From contig NZ_UIGI01000001.1 of the NCBI RefSeq assembly GCF_900446255.1, forward strand, positions 2,444,763 to 2,508,762: a stretch of DNA of 64,000 nt. The letters run 5' to 3'. Below, piece by piece: positions 54,227 through 62,920 of the stretch. A program made the position numbers and the translations under genes. Under the pieces are notes generated by a model. The model was not told the origin of the DNA. It saw only the letters and a list, made by a program, of their open reading frames with translations, and made no database searches. The stretch is from Buttiauxella agrestis (GTDB lineage: Bacteria; Pseudomonadota; Gammaproteobacteria; Enterobacterales; Enterobacteriaceae). How positions within the stretch are numbered: the stretch's first letter is position 1; each line of letters starts with the position of its first letter.

Positions 54227-55431
54227 ATGACGCATTTATCTGTGACGGCGTGCGCACCCCAATTGGCCGCTATGGTGGAGCGCTTTCCTCCGTGCGTGCC
54301 GACGATTTGGCGGCTATCCCGCTTAAAGAACTGATGGCGCGTTATCCGAATCTTGACTGGAGCGCGGTCGACGATGTGATTCTCGGATGCGCGAACCAGG
54401 CGGGGGAAGACAACCGCAACGTGGCACGTATGGCGACGCTGCTTGCCGGATTGCCGCAGTCACTTTCTGGCACCACCATCAACCGTTTGTGCGGCTCCGG
54501 CCTTGATGCGTTGGGCATGGCGGCACGCGCGATAAAAGCGGGCGATGCCGAACTGATGATTGCCGGTGGCGTGGAGTCGATGTCGCGTGCGCCGTTTGTT
54601 ATGGGCAAGGCCAGCACGCCGTTTCAGCGCCAGGCGGAGATGTTCGATACCACGATTGGCTGGCGTTTTGTGAACCCGCTCATGGCTGAACACTTTGGTA
54701 CTGACAGCATGCCCGAAACGGCAGAGAATGTAGCGCAGTTGTTAAATATAAGCCGTGAAGATCAGGATGCTTTCGCCTGGCGTAGCCAGCAACGTGCGCA
54801 GCAGGCTCTCGAGAAGGGTGTTCTGGCGCAGGAAATCGTCCCGGTGGTGTTGAAAGATAAGAAAGGCGTGGTGACGGAAATTCGTGAAGACGAACATCCG
54901 CGCCCAGAAACAACTTTGCAACAACTCAACGGGCTGAAAGCGCCATTTCGCCAAAACGGCGTGATCACAGCCGGAAACGCCTCCGGTGTGAACGACGGCG
55001 CTGCCGCGCTGATTATTGCCAGTGCCGCCGCTGCTCAGCGCCACGGTTTAACGCCAAAGTCACGCATTGTGGCGATGGCAACGGCGGGTGTGGAACCCCG
55101 TCTGATGGGCCTTGGCCCTGTGCCAGCGACGCGCAAAGTGCTGGAACTGGCGGGGCTGTCCATTACCGATATGGACGTTATCGAACTGAATGAAGCCTTT
55201 GCCGCACAGGCGTTGGGGGTTTTACGACAATTGGGACTTCCTGACGACGCCCCACATGTTAATCCCAACGGCGGTGCAATTGCGTTAGGCCATCCATTAG
55301 GTATGAGTGGAACCCGACTGGCGCTGGCCGCCAGCCACGAACTTCATCGCCGCAAAGGGCGTTACGCTCTGTGTACGATGTGTATCGGTGTTGGTCAGGG
55401 CATTGCCCTGATCCTTGAGCGTGTGAGCTAA
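54223..55431 (+). CDS. paaJ: 3-Oxoadipyl-CoA/3-oxo-5,6-dehydrosuberyl-CoA thiolase PaaJ
   Basis: 402 residues (E. coli 401). Thiolase with the nucleophilic Cys in NRLCGSGLDALG (~residue 90), His in NPNGGAIALGHPLG and the second Cys in CTMCIGVGQG. Carries out both thiolytic cleavages to acetyl-CoA and succinyl-CoA. ATGA overlap with paaI. Confidence 0.96.
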   Translation: MNDAFICDGVRTPIGRYGGALSSVRADDLAAIPLKELMARYPNLDWSAVDDVILGCANQAGEDNRNVARMATLLAGLPQSLSGTTINRLCGSGLDALGMAARAIKAGDAELMIAGGVESMSRAPFVMGKASTPFQRQAEMFDTTIGWRFVNPLMAEHFGTDSMPETAENVAQLLNISREDQDAFAWRSQQRAQQALEKGVLAQEIVPVVLKDKKGVVTEIREDEHPRPETTLQQLNGLKAPFRQNGVITAGNASGVNDGAAALIIASAAAAQRHGLTPKSRIVAMATAGVEPRLMGLGPVPATRKVLELAGLSITDMDVIELNEAFAAQALGVLRQLGLPDDAPHVNPNGGAIALGHPLGMSGTRLALAASHELHRRKGRYALCTMCIGVGQGIALILERVS

Positions 55432-55453
55432 TCAACCCTGCGAGTACCCTATA

Positions 55454-56770
55454 ATGATAACCTCTACTACAAAGCTGGAACCGATTGAAACCGCGTCAGT
55501 TGATGAGCTGCAAGCCCTGCAAACGCAGCGAATGAAATGGACGCTGAATCACGCCTACAACAATGTGCCGATGTACAAACGCAAGTTTGATGCGGTCGGC
55601 GTGCACCCTGATGATTTTAAAGAGCTGAAGGATATTCGCCTCTTTCCTTGCACCACCAAGCAAGACCTGCGCGACAACTATCCGTTTGACACTTTTGCGG
55701 TGCCGATGGAACAGATCGTGCGTATTCATGCGTCGTCCGGCACGACCGGTAAACCAACGGTGGTGGGTTATACCCAAAAAGACATTGATACCTGGGCGGA
55801 TATTGTGGCTCGCTCTTTGCGTGCTGCGGGCGGTACGCCGAAAGATAAAATTCACGTTGCCTATGGTTACGGACTGTTTACCGGCGGCTTAGGTGCGCAC
55901 TACGGTGCAGAACGCCTGGGTGCCACGGTGATCCCCATGTCCGGCGGGCAAACTGAAAAACAGGCACAGCTTATCCGTGATTTCCGCCCGGATATGATTA
56001 TGGTGACGCCATCCTGGTGCCTGAATTTGATTGAAGAACTGGAACGTCAGATGGGTGGCGATGCTCGCGATTGCTCGTTGCGCGTGGGGGTGTTTGGTGC
56101 TGAACCGTGGACTCACGCCATGCGCCGTGAAATTGAACGCCGCCTGGGCATTACCGCGCTGGATATTTATGGCTTGTCAGAAGTGATGGGGCCGGGTGTG
56201 GCGATGGAATGCCTGGAAACCACCGATGGCCCAACGATTTGGGAAGACCACTTCTACCCGGAAATTGTTAACCCCATCAGCGGCACTCCGCTGGAAGATG
56301 GTGAGCAGGGCGAATTACTGTTTACCACGTTGACCAAAGAAGCGCTGCCGGTGATTCGCTACCGCACCCGCGATTTAACGCGTTTGCTGCCAGGAACCGC
56401 GCGTACCATGCGCCGCATGGATCGTATTACTGGCCGTTCAGATGACATGTTGATTATCCGTGGTGTGAATGTGTTCCCGTCGCAACTCGAAGAAGAGATT
56501 GTGAAATTCGAACATCTGGCCCCGCATTATCAGTTGGAAGTGCATCGCAACGGGCATCTCGACACGCTTTCCGTCAAAGTGGAACTCAAAGAAAGTAGCC
56601 TGCATCTGAGCCATGAACAGCGTTGCTCCGTGTGCCACCAGTTGCGCCACCGCATCAAATCAATGGTGGGGATTTCGACGGATATCAGTATCGTGAATTG
56701 TGGCAGCCTCCCACGCTCGGAAGGGAAAGCGATTCGCGTAAGTGATTTGCGCCAGGCTGCGAATCAGTAG
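55454..56770 (+). CDS. paaK: Phenylacetate-CoA ligase PaaK
   Basis: 438 residues (E. coli 437). Adenylate-forming enzyme: P-loop HASSGTTGKPTVVGYT (~residues 92-107), YGLSEVMGPG, and YRTRDLTRL. First step of the pathway, phenylacetate + CoA + ATP. The product, phenylacetyl-CoA, is also the inducer recognised by PaaX. Last gene of paaA-K. Confidence 0.96.
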   Translation: MITSTTKLEPIETASVDELQALQTQRMKWTLNHAYNNVPMYKRKFDAVGVHPDDFKELKDIRLFPCTTKQDLRDNYPFDTFAVPMEQIVRIHASSGTTGKPTVVGYTQKDIDTWADIVARSLRAAGGTPKDKIHVAYGYGLFTGGLGAHYGAERLGATVIPMSGGQTEKQAQLIRDFRPDMIMVTPSWCLNLIEELERQMGGDARDCSLRVGVFGAEPWTHAMRREIERRLGITALDIYGLSEVMGPGVAMECLETTDGPTIWEDHFYPEIVNPISGTPLEDGEQGELLFTTLTKEALPVIRYRTRDLTRLLPGTARTMRRMDRITGRSDDMLIIRGVNVFPSQLEEEIVKFEHLAPHYQLEVHRNGHLDTLSVKVELKESSLHLSHEQRCSVCHQLRHRIKSMVGISTDISIVNCGSLPRSEGKAIRVSDLRQAANQ

Positions 56771-56774
56771 AACC

Positions 56775-56860
56775 ACCCTCACCCTGACCCTCTCCCTGAG
56801 GGAGAGGGAATAAACCATTTAGCTCCTTCTCCCTGGGGAGAAGGTTGGGATGAGGGGAGG
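56775..56860. repeat. Double palindromic repeat downstream of paaK
   Basis: Two hairpins: CCCTCTCCCT-G-AGGGAGAGGG (56788-56808) and CCTTCTCCC-TG-GGGAGAAGG (56825-56844), enclosed by an imperfect outer pair (CCCTCACCC ... GGGATGAGGG). A mobile-type intergenic repeat seen in many Gram-negative genomes; not of the REP family found elsewhere here. May also end the paaA-K transcript. Confidence 0.75.
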
Positions 56861-56901
56861 ATTGAATACACTTCACCCCATGCCAAAGTTCGAAAAATTG
56901 T

Positions 56902-56934
56902 GAATCACATTGTTAATGACATGATTTAAATCAT
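56902..56934. promoter_or_regulatory. PaaX-type site and ATGATTTAAATCAT palindrome before paaX
   Basis: TGTGAATCACA-like core (GAATCA at 56902-56907), then a perfect 14-bp palindrome at 56921-56934, 57-90 bp before paaX. Possible autoregulatory site. Confidence 0.45.
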
Positions 56935-56990
56935 CTTTATTGTGCTATGTTTTATATTGCTATCGACTTTAACCACGGATTTGGCGGGCC

Positions 56991-57923
56991 ATGAGCAACA
57001 AACTGGAACAGTTTATTCAGCAGGCGGTGAGTGCGGTTCCTATTAGTGGAACGTCACTGATTGTCTCTTTGTACGGCGATGCGCTGGCGCATCGCGGCGG
57101 TGAAATCTGGCTTGGCAGTCTGGCGACGATGCTGGAATCACTGGGCTTTGGTGATCGTTTTGTACGAACGTCGCTGTTCAGACTCAATAAAGAGGGCTGG
57201 CTTGATGTGGAGCGCGTTGGACGGCGCAGCTTTTATCGCCTGACCGAAATGGGGCAGCGTATGACTCGCCGGGCAGAAGCCAAAATTTACCGTGCCGGGC
57301 AACCGGAATGGGACGGTAAGTGGCTGCTGTTGCTTTCAGAAGGGCTGGAGAAAAACACGCTACAACAAGTGAAGAAACAGCTTATCTGGCAAGGGTTTGG
57401 CACGCTTGCGCCGAGCCTGATGGCATCGCCATCGCAAAATCTGGCTGATGTACAAAGCTTACTGCATGAGGCAGGGGTGTCGGACAACGTGATGTGTTTT
57501 GAAGCGTCTTCACCGCTTCAGGCTTCGAAAACGGCACTTAAAGCGCGTGTTGAAGAGTGCTGGTTGCTGACGGACAAAAACGAACGCTATGGCGAGTTTA
57601 TCAACTCGTTTCGTCCTTTGCTGCCGTTGCTGCGAGAGGCCGATGAGAGCGAGTTGACGCCGTTACGCTGCTTCCAGATTCAGCTTTTGCTTATTCACTT
57701 CTACCGCCGTGTGGTGCTGAAAGACCCTCTGTTGCCTGATGAATTGCTGCCGCCGCACTGGCAGGGGCAAAGCGCCCGCCAGTTGTGCATCAACATCTAT
57801 CAGCGGGTTTCTGCTGGCGCGTTAGCGTTTGTCACTGAGCACGGTGAAACTTCAGTGGGCGACTTGCCGCAGCCGGGTAGCGGTTATTTCCAACGTTTTG
57901 GTGGACTCACGCTGAGTCCGTAA
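56991..57923 (+). CDS. paaX: Phenylacetic acid degradation repressor PaaX
   Basis: 310 residues (E. coli 316). An N-terminal PaaX winged helix (SLIVSLYGDALAHRGGEIWLG; FVRTSLFRLNKEGWL) and the PaaX-C domain. A GntR-like repressor released by phenylacetyl-CoA. Followed 9 bp later by paaY. Confidence 0.95.
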   Translation: MSNKLEQFIQQAVSAVPISGTSLIVSLYGDALAHRGGEIWLGSLATMLESLGFGDRFVRTSLFRLNKEGWLDVERVGRRSFYRLTEMGQRMTRRAEAKIYRAGQPEWDGKWLLLLSEGLEKNTLQQVKKQLIWQGFGTLAPSLMASPSQNLADVQSLLHEAGVSDNVMCFEASSPLQASKTALKARVEECWLLTDKNERYGEFINSFRPLLPLLREADESELTPLRCFQIQLLLIHFYRRVVLKDPLLPDELLPPHWQGQSARQLCINIYQRVSAGALAFVTEHGETSVGDLPQPGSGYFQRFGGLTLSP

Positions 57924-57932
57924 GGAGAGATT

Positions 57933-58529
57933 ATGCCGATATATCAAATTGACGGGCTGACGCCTGTCGTCCCCGAAGATAGTTACGTGCACCCGACTGC
58001 GGTACTGATTGGTGATGTGGTGCTCGGTCATCGTGTTTACATCGGGCCAAATGCCAGCTTGCGCGGTGACTTTGGGCGCATCATCGTTAAAGATGGGGCG
58101 AACGTGCAGGATAATTGCGTGATGCACGGTTTCCCGGAACAGGATACGGTGGTTGAGGAAGACGGGCACATCGGCCACGGTGCGATTCTGCACGGTTGTG
58201 TAATTGGCAAGAATGCGCTGATCGGAATGAATGCGGTGATTCTGGATGGCGCGCAAATCGGGCAGAACAGTATTGTTGGGGCCGCTGCGTTTGTGAAAGC
58301 CAGGGCTGAATTTGGTGCCAGCCAAATGATCCTCGGTAGCCCGGCGAAGTTTGTCCGTGAATTACGCCCCGATGAGATCGAATGGAAGAAAAAAGGCACG
58401 CGTGAATATCAGGATTTAGTGATTCGCTGCCAGCAAACCATGCATCAGGTGGAGCCGCTGCGCGAAGTCGAAGCGGGTCGCGGTGAGAAAACCATGAGCA
58501 GTATTTACCAGCCAAAATTGCAGAAGTGA
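57933..58529 (+). CDS. paaY: Phenylacetic acid degradation thioesterase PaaY
   Basis: 198 residues (E. coli 196). Left-handed beta-helix of hexapeptide repeats, gamma-carbonic-anhydrase-like, with [28 protein letters not shown] and [11 protein letters not shown]; metal-binding His residues are kept. Acts as a thioesterase on pathway CoA esters and assists PaaX-related control in E. coli. AAGGAGAG lies before the start. Confidence 0.95.
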   Translation: MPIYQIDGLTPVVPEDSYVHPTAVLIGDVVLGHRVYIGPNASLRGDFGRIIVKDGANVQDNCVMHGFPEQDTVVEEDGHIGHGAILHGCVIGKNALIGMNAVILDGAQIGQNSIVGAAAFVKARAEFGASQMILGSPAKFVRELRPDEIEWKKKGTREYQDLVIRCQQTMHQVEPLREVEAGRGEKTMSSIYQPKLQK

Positions 58530-58535
58530 GTGAGC

Positions 58536-58562
58536 TAAGGGGAAGGAGTAAAAATCCCCTTA
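58536..58562. terminator. Hairpin between paaY and feaR
   Basis: TAAGGGG (58536-58542) pairs with CCCCTTA (58556-58562) across 13 bases. Lies between the two convergent genes and includes the feaR stop codon. Confidence 0.55.
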
Positions 58563-59468
58563 CTGCCAGCGCTTACGATATTCCCCCGGCGACACACCGA
58601 AACGCAGCTTAAAGGCTGTGGAGAAGTGACTGTGATCCGTAAACCCCCAGTGGTAGCCAATTCCTGCTAACTTTTCTGAGCTATTCGCCGTGCGTAATGC
58701 CTGAGCGCAGAGATCCAGACGACGGTTTTTGATGTACTGCGCCACAACTAAACCTTTGTCGGCAAACATGCGATAAAGGCTGCGCACGGACATTCCTGCT
58801 TCGCTGGCGATCCACTCCGGGCGCAGGTCTTCAGACTGAATGTTGTTATCAATCAAACCCATCACCCGGTCTAATTGCTTTTCGCGTTTTGACGGCACCG
58901 CGTCACGCACCTGCAACACCGGGCGCAACAGGCAAATAATCGCTTCCAGTGCCGCCTCACTTTCACCGACGTTAAGCGTTGGGTTCTTCATGCTTTCGTG
59001 CAGCAGACGCTGGCTCATTTTCACCACCGGCTTCCCGGCATCTAAGCGTTGCGCGCATGGGATAACACCAGTGCGCAGGTTTTGCTCAAGCAAATGGCGC
59101 GGCACCAGAAGGGAAATTTGTCTCGCGGTTTGCGAATAGGTAAAGCGGCTGGGACGGGAGGCATCAATCAGGGTGATATCACCCCGGCGCATCAACGCCT
59201 GGCTCTCGCCTTGTTCCATCACGGCTTCGCCATCAAGCTGAAATACCGTGTAAAACCAGGCGTCGTTGCCACCGTCGATTTCACGTTGTGTGCGGAGCAG
59301 GCGGGCATGGGCAATGTTGACCATGCTGAGTTTCATGGCGTTGGCGTGGTATTCCTGCAAGCTGCCATGGAAACCCTCGGCCAAAAATTGCCCGGAGAAT
59401 TGGCCGCAAGCGCGGTTGATATGCCCCAGCCAGCGATCAAAACGTTCGTTAGTTTGCGATTGTGCCAT
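58560..59468 (-). CDS. feaR: AraC-family activator of aromatic amine degradation, FeaR
   Basis: 302 residues (E. coli 301). N-terminal cupin-like sensing region (~40-180) and a C-terminal AraC/XylS DNA-binding domain (~200-300; IASEAGMSVRSLYRMFADKG; GYHWGFTDHSHFSTAFKLRFGVSPGEYRKRW). Activates tynA and feaB in response to the aldehyde. Divergent from feaB. GAGGTAAG lies before the start. Confidence 0.94.
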   Translation of the reverse strand: MAQSQTNERFDRWLGHINRACGQFSGQFLAEGFHGSLQEYHANAMKLSMVNIAHARLLRTQREIDGGNDAWFYTVFQLDGEAVMEQGESQALMRRGDITLIDASRPSRFTYSQTARQISLLVPRHLLEQNLRTGVIPCAQRLDAGKPVVKMSQRLLHESMKNPTLNVGESEAALEAIICLLRPVLQVRDAVPSKREKQLDRVMGLIDNNIQSEDLRPEWIASEAGMSVRSLYRMFADKGLVVAQYIKNRRLDLCAQALRTANSSEKLAGIGYHWGFTDHSHFSTAFKLRFGVSPGEYRKRWQ

Positions 59469-59610
59469 TGCTTACCTCACCAACTGCTTAAGTGTTAATT
59501 CATTGTTACAGCTTGCGCGATACGGGAGAAGAGCTTCGCGTCTGGTATAGGAATTCACTATAGATAATTCCCGCATCAAAACGGCGAGCTTTGTCGCCAA
59601 ATGCGTGTGC

Positions 59611-59647
59611 TGTCACAGGGAACAAAGCAATTGTCAGGCAGAGAAAA
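59611..59647 (+). promoter_or_regulatory. Two FeaR-type sites upstream of feaB
   Basis: TGTCA-N8-AAA at 59611-59626 and TGTCA-N8-AAA at 59632-59647, exactly 21 bp apart, 69-105 bp before feaB. The same geometry occurs at tynA. Confidence 0.75.
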
Positions 59648-59715
59648 ACCTTTTCTGCGGCGTGACTCTAGACTTCTGGCAGGGCTTTTCGCCATGACGA
59701 TAATAAGGAGAAACT

Positions 59716-61215
59716 ATGTCTGCAAATACAGTTGCTGTTCTCGAGTCGGTTCAACGCTTTCTGGCACGCCACCATGGGTTGTACATCAACGGAAGCTGGC
59801 AGCCTTCAGAGTCTTCATCGCGCCTGAGCGTGTTTAACCCGGCTGACGGACTGCAAATATCCAGCAGTGCAGATGCCAACGAAGCCGATGTCGATAAAGC
59901 CGTCGCGTCAGCCTGGCGGGCATTTACCAGCGGAGTATGGGCGAATATGCTGCCTGCCGCGCGTGAGAAAATCCTGCTGAAGTTTGCCGATCTCGTTGAG
60001 CAAAACAGCGAAGAACTGGCGCAGCTTGAAACGCTGGAGCAGGGCAAATCGATTAACATTTCTCGTGCGTTTGAAGTCGGCTGTGCGCTGAACTGGATGC
60101 GTTATACCGCGGGGCTTACCACCAAAATCAGCGGTCGCACGCTGGACGTGTCGATTCCAATGCCGGAAGGGGCGCGTTATCAGGCGTGGACGCGCAAAGA
60201 GCCGGTCGGCGTGGTGGCGGGCATTGTGCCGTGGAATTTCCCGCTGCTGATTGGCATGTGGAAAGTGATGCCCGCGCTGGCGGCGGGGTGTTCGATTGTG
60301 GTGAAACCCTCGGAAACGACACCGCTCACGCTGTTACGGGTAGCGGAATTAGCCAGTGAGGCGGGTGTACCAGATGGAGTGTTTAACGTTGTTACCGGGA
60401 GCGGTGCGGTCTGCGGGCGGGCGTTAACGGAACATCCGCTGGTCGCCAAAGTGAGTTTTACGGGTTCTACGGCTACCGGGAAAGGCATTGCGCGTGCCGC
60501 GGCAGACCGTTTAACGCGTGTTACGCTCGAGTTGGGCGGTAAAAACCCGGCGATTGTTCTCAAAGATGCCGACCCGGCGATGGTGATTGAAGGCCTGATG
60601 GCGGGAAGTTTCCTGAATCAGGGGCAAGTTTGTGCGGCAAGTTCACGTATTTATATTGAGTCACCGCTGTTTGATTCGCTGGTGAGCGGCTTTGAACAGG
60701 CGGTGAAATCCTTGTCTGTGGGCGCAGGAATGGATACCAATACGCATATCAATCCGCTGGTTTCACGCGCGCACCAACAAAAAGTCGCCAGTTATCTGGA
60801 TGATGCGCAACGAAATCATGCGGAGCTGATTAGCGGCAATCATGGGCCAACCGGCGAGGGGTATTACGTGACGCCAACGCTTGTGGTGAACCCGGCGGCG
60901 GAACTGCGTCTTAATCATGAAGAGGTGTTTGGCCCGGTGGTTAATCTGGTGCGGGTAAAAGACGCAGAGGAGGCGCTCCGCCTTGCCAACGATACGGAGT
61001 ATGGTCTGACGGCCAGTTTGTGGACTCGCAACCTACAGGCGGCGATGAGTTACACCTCGCGCATTCAGGCTGGCACCGTTTGGGTGAACAGCCACACATT
61101 GATTGACGCCAATATGCCGTTTGGTGGGATGAAACAATCGGGTTCCGGTAGAGATTTTGGCCCGGATTGGCTGGATGCTTACACTGAAACAAAATCAATT
61201 TGTGTGCGCTATTAA
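59716..61215 (+). CDS. feaB: Phenylacetaldehyde dehydrogenase FeaB
   Basis: 499 residues, as in E. coli FeaB/PadA. NAD-dependent oxidation of phenylacetaldehyde (and hydroxy forms) to phenylacetate. NAD site [14 protein letters not shown], Glu in LELGGKNP (~residue 275), catalytic Cys in [13 protein letters not shown] (~residue 308). AAGGAGAAAC lies before the start. Confidence 0.95.
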   Translation: MSANTVAVLESVQRFLARHHGLYINGSWQPSESSSRLSVFNPADGLQISSSADANEADVDKAVASAWRAFTSGVWANMLPAAREKILLKFADLVEQNSEELAQLETLEQGKSINISRAFEVGCALNWMRYTAGLTTKISGRTLDVSIPMPEGARYQAWTRKEPVGVVAGIVPWNFPLLIGMWKVMPALAAGCSIVVKPSETTPLTLLRVAELASEAGVPDGVFNVVTGSGAVCGRALTEHPLVAKVSFTGSTATGKGIARAAADRLTRVTLELGGKNPAIVLKDADPAMVIEGLMAGSFLNQGQVCAASSRIYIESPLFDSLVSGFEQAVKSLSVGAGMDTNTHINPLVSRAHQQKVASYLDDAQRNHAELISGNHGPTGEGYYVTPTLVVNPAAELRLNHEEVFGPVVNLVRVKDAEEALRLANDTEYGLTASLWTRNLQAAMSYTSRIQAGTVWVNSHTLIDANMPFGGMKQSGSGRDFGPDWLDAYTETKSICVRY

Positions 61216-61221
61216 TTAATT

Positions 61222-61241
61222 ACCCCGGATGCTTCCGGGGT
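61222..61241. terminator. Terminator after feaB
   Basis: ACCCCGGA (61222-61229), loop TGCT, TCCGGGGT (61234-61241). AT-rich on both sides, between convergent genes; probably bidirectional. Confidence 0.75.
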
Positions 61242-61262
61242 GAATTTATACCAGGCTTATTC

Positions 61263-61376
61263 TTAATGGTAGTGGTGGTGATGCCAGCCGTGGTGACGGC
61301 CACCATCGTGATATATACATCCTGAAAGACTCATAACAATTACTATACTGCTGATAATCAATGCAAATTTCTTCAT
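61263..61376 (-). CDS. Tiny His-rich lipoprotein (37 aa)
   Basis: A 37-residue frame starting MKKFALIISSIVIVMSLSGC: a lipoprotein signal with lipobox LSGC, leaving a mature peptide of 18 residues beginning CIYHDGG and ending in a cluster with eight His residues (HHGWHHHHYH at the C-terminus). A Shine-Dalgarno is weak. The clean signal peptide makes a real gene likely. The His tail suggests metal binding (Zn, Ni or Cu) at the envelope; this is inference. I do not recognise a named family. It stands alone, facing feaB and upstream of nothing obvious on its strand. Confidence 0.6.
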   Translation of the reverse strand: MKKFALIISSIVIVMSLSGCIYHDGGRHHGWHHHHYH

Positions 61377-61544
61377 GTGTTCATACCGCTTGTCACTGTG
61401 AATATTGCATTTGATTATCGGTTTATATAAATCTGGAACAACCAGAATAAACTCAATTTTCCGGCCTTCACATTTTCCTCAATATTGCTCACTTATTATC
61501 CTGGGCAACAATTTAATATATTTTTCTATATTAATGGTATTGCG
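61377..61544. other. AT-rich intergenic stretch between digH and the mini-lipoprotein
   Basis: About 170 bp with no frame or strong hairpin that I can support. It should contain the promoter of the lipoprotein gene and the 3' end of digH. Confidence 0.5.
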
Positions 61545-62852
61545 TTAGCCGTTATTCCAGCGATGTTTAATGTAACTGACCGCTTCCTGCGTTTGTGGCT
61601 GGTTGAGATAATTCTCCCGGAACAAAATTGTGCCGTTGATGTTGGGGAGAGACTCATTTAAATCGAGCTGTTTTTTCAGTTCCGGCACACCGCCATTGAC
61701 CGTCCAGTCGGGTTCATTTTTTGATGACTCACCGACTTTATAAAACGCCACGCCAATATAAAGACGAGTGTTGGTCGGTTTCACCACATCAGCCCACCAT
61801 TTTGCCAGCACATCATAACGCGCCGCTTTGCGTGAGAAGGGCCAATAGACCTGCGGGGCGATGTAATCCAGCAGCCCTTTTTGCACCCAAAGACGCGTAT
61901 CGGCATAGGCTTCATCATAAGCCGCGGCACCAGAAGTTTCGGAACCGGCCGGATCGTGTGAGCGGTTGCGCCAGACGCCCGCAGGGCTTACCCCAAATTC
62001 GACGTTGGGATTTAACTGTTTGATAGTCCGGGAAACTTGTTCAATTAACAGCTGCGTATTGTGCCTGCGCCAGTCTGCTTTAGACGCGAAACCCTGACCA
62101 TATTTCTGGAAAGTCTGGCTGTCATTGAGCGTCGCCCCTGGCGATTCAGTATAGAAATAGTCATCAAACTGAACACCATCAACAGGATAGCGTTTAACGA
62201 CTTCAGCAACGACACTGGTTATCCAGTCCCGAGCTTCAGGAATGCCAGGGTCCACGACATAACGATCGCTTGCCGTGCGAATCCAGTCGCGATGCAGCAC
62301 AAATACGCTTGGCGGCTGATTCGTTAAGGTGTTGTTGAGTTCCGCGACGGTTGAGGCTTTGGTGTTCGTCGATACACGATAGGGGTTAAACCACGCATGG
62401 ACTTTCATGCCGCGCTTGTGCGCTTCATCAAGCATAAACTGCAACGGATCGTAGCCAGGATCTTCGCCAATTTTGCCGGTTAATGTGTCTGACCACGGCA
62501 AAATCTGTGATGGCCACAGCGCGGTGCCATCCGGTTTCACCTGGAAAAATACCGTGTTGACCCCCAGGGTTTTAAGCTTATCGAGCTTATCGGTTAACGC
62601 TTTTTGTTGCTGGCTAATCCGGTTTGCGGGACTGGCATTCACGGAGGCGATAGGCGGCCAGTCAAGACGTGAAACGGTTGCCAGCCAGACGCCACGCATC
62701 GGTTCTTTATTCAGCTGAGATTTCCCCGGTAAGGGCTGTTTCGCGACCGGGGGAAAAGGCGTAACCAAAGACTGCGGCGGTTTCGATGAACAACCTGCAA
62801 GTAAAAGAGCAAACGCAACGAGCGTTCCTGTTCGTTTAACCGTTAACTTCAT
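61545..62852 (-). CDS. digH: Glycosyl hydrolase DigH (YddW), divisome-localised
   Basis: 435 residues (E. coli DigH/YddW 439). Lipoprotein signal with LLAGC (~residue 21), a Pro/Gln linker, then a GH10-like DUF187 barrel (~50-420): MRGVWLATVSRLDWPP, DGVQFDDYFYTESPG with paired Asp residues, and YIAPQVYWPFSRKAARYDVL. In E. coli it cleaves denuded septal peptidoglycan glycans. Monocistronic. Confidence 0.92.
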   Translation of the reverse strand: MKLTVKRTGTLVAFALLLAGCSSKPPQSLVTPFPPVAKQPLPGKSQLNKEPMRGVWLATVSRLDWPPIASVNASPANRISQQQKALTDKLDKLKTLGVNTVFFQVKPDGTALWPSQILPWSDTLTGKIGEDPGYDPLQFMLDEAHKRGMKVHAWFNPYRVSTNTKASTVAELNNTLTNQPPSVFVLHRDWIRTASDRYVVDPGIPEARDWITSVVAEVVKRYPVDGVQFDDYFYTESPGATLNDSQTFQKYGQGFASKADWRRHNTQLLIEQVSRTIKQLNPNVEFGVSPAGVWRNRSHDPAGSETSGAAAYDEAYADTRLWVQKGLLDYIAPQVYWPFSRKAARYDVLAKWWADVVKPTNTRLYIGVAFYKVGESSKNEPDWTVNGGVPELKKQLDLNESLPNINGTILFRENYLNQPQTQEAVSYIKHRWNNG

Positions 62853-62920
62853 CGTATCCAGGCTCTTTTAAGGCGTTATTAATGCATGGCCTGCAAGATT
62901 ATCAGTAAATAAAGAGGGTG

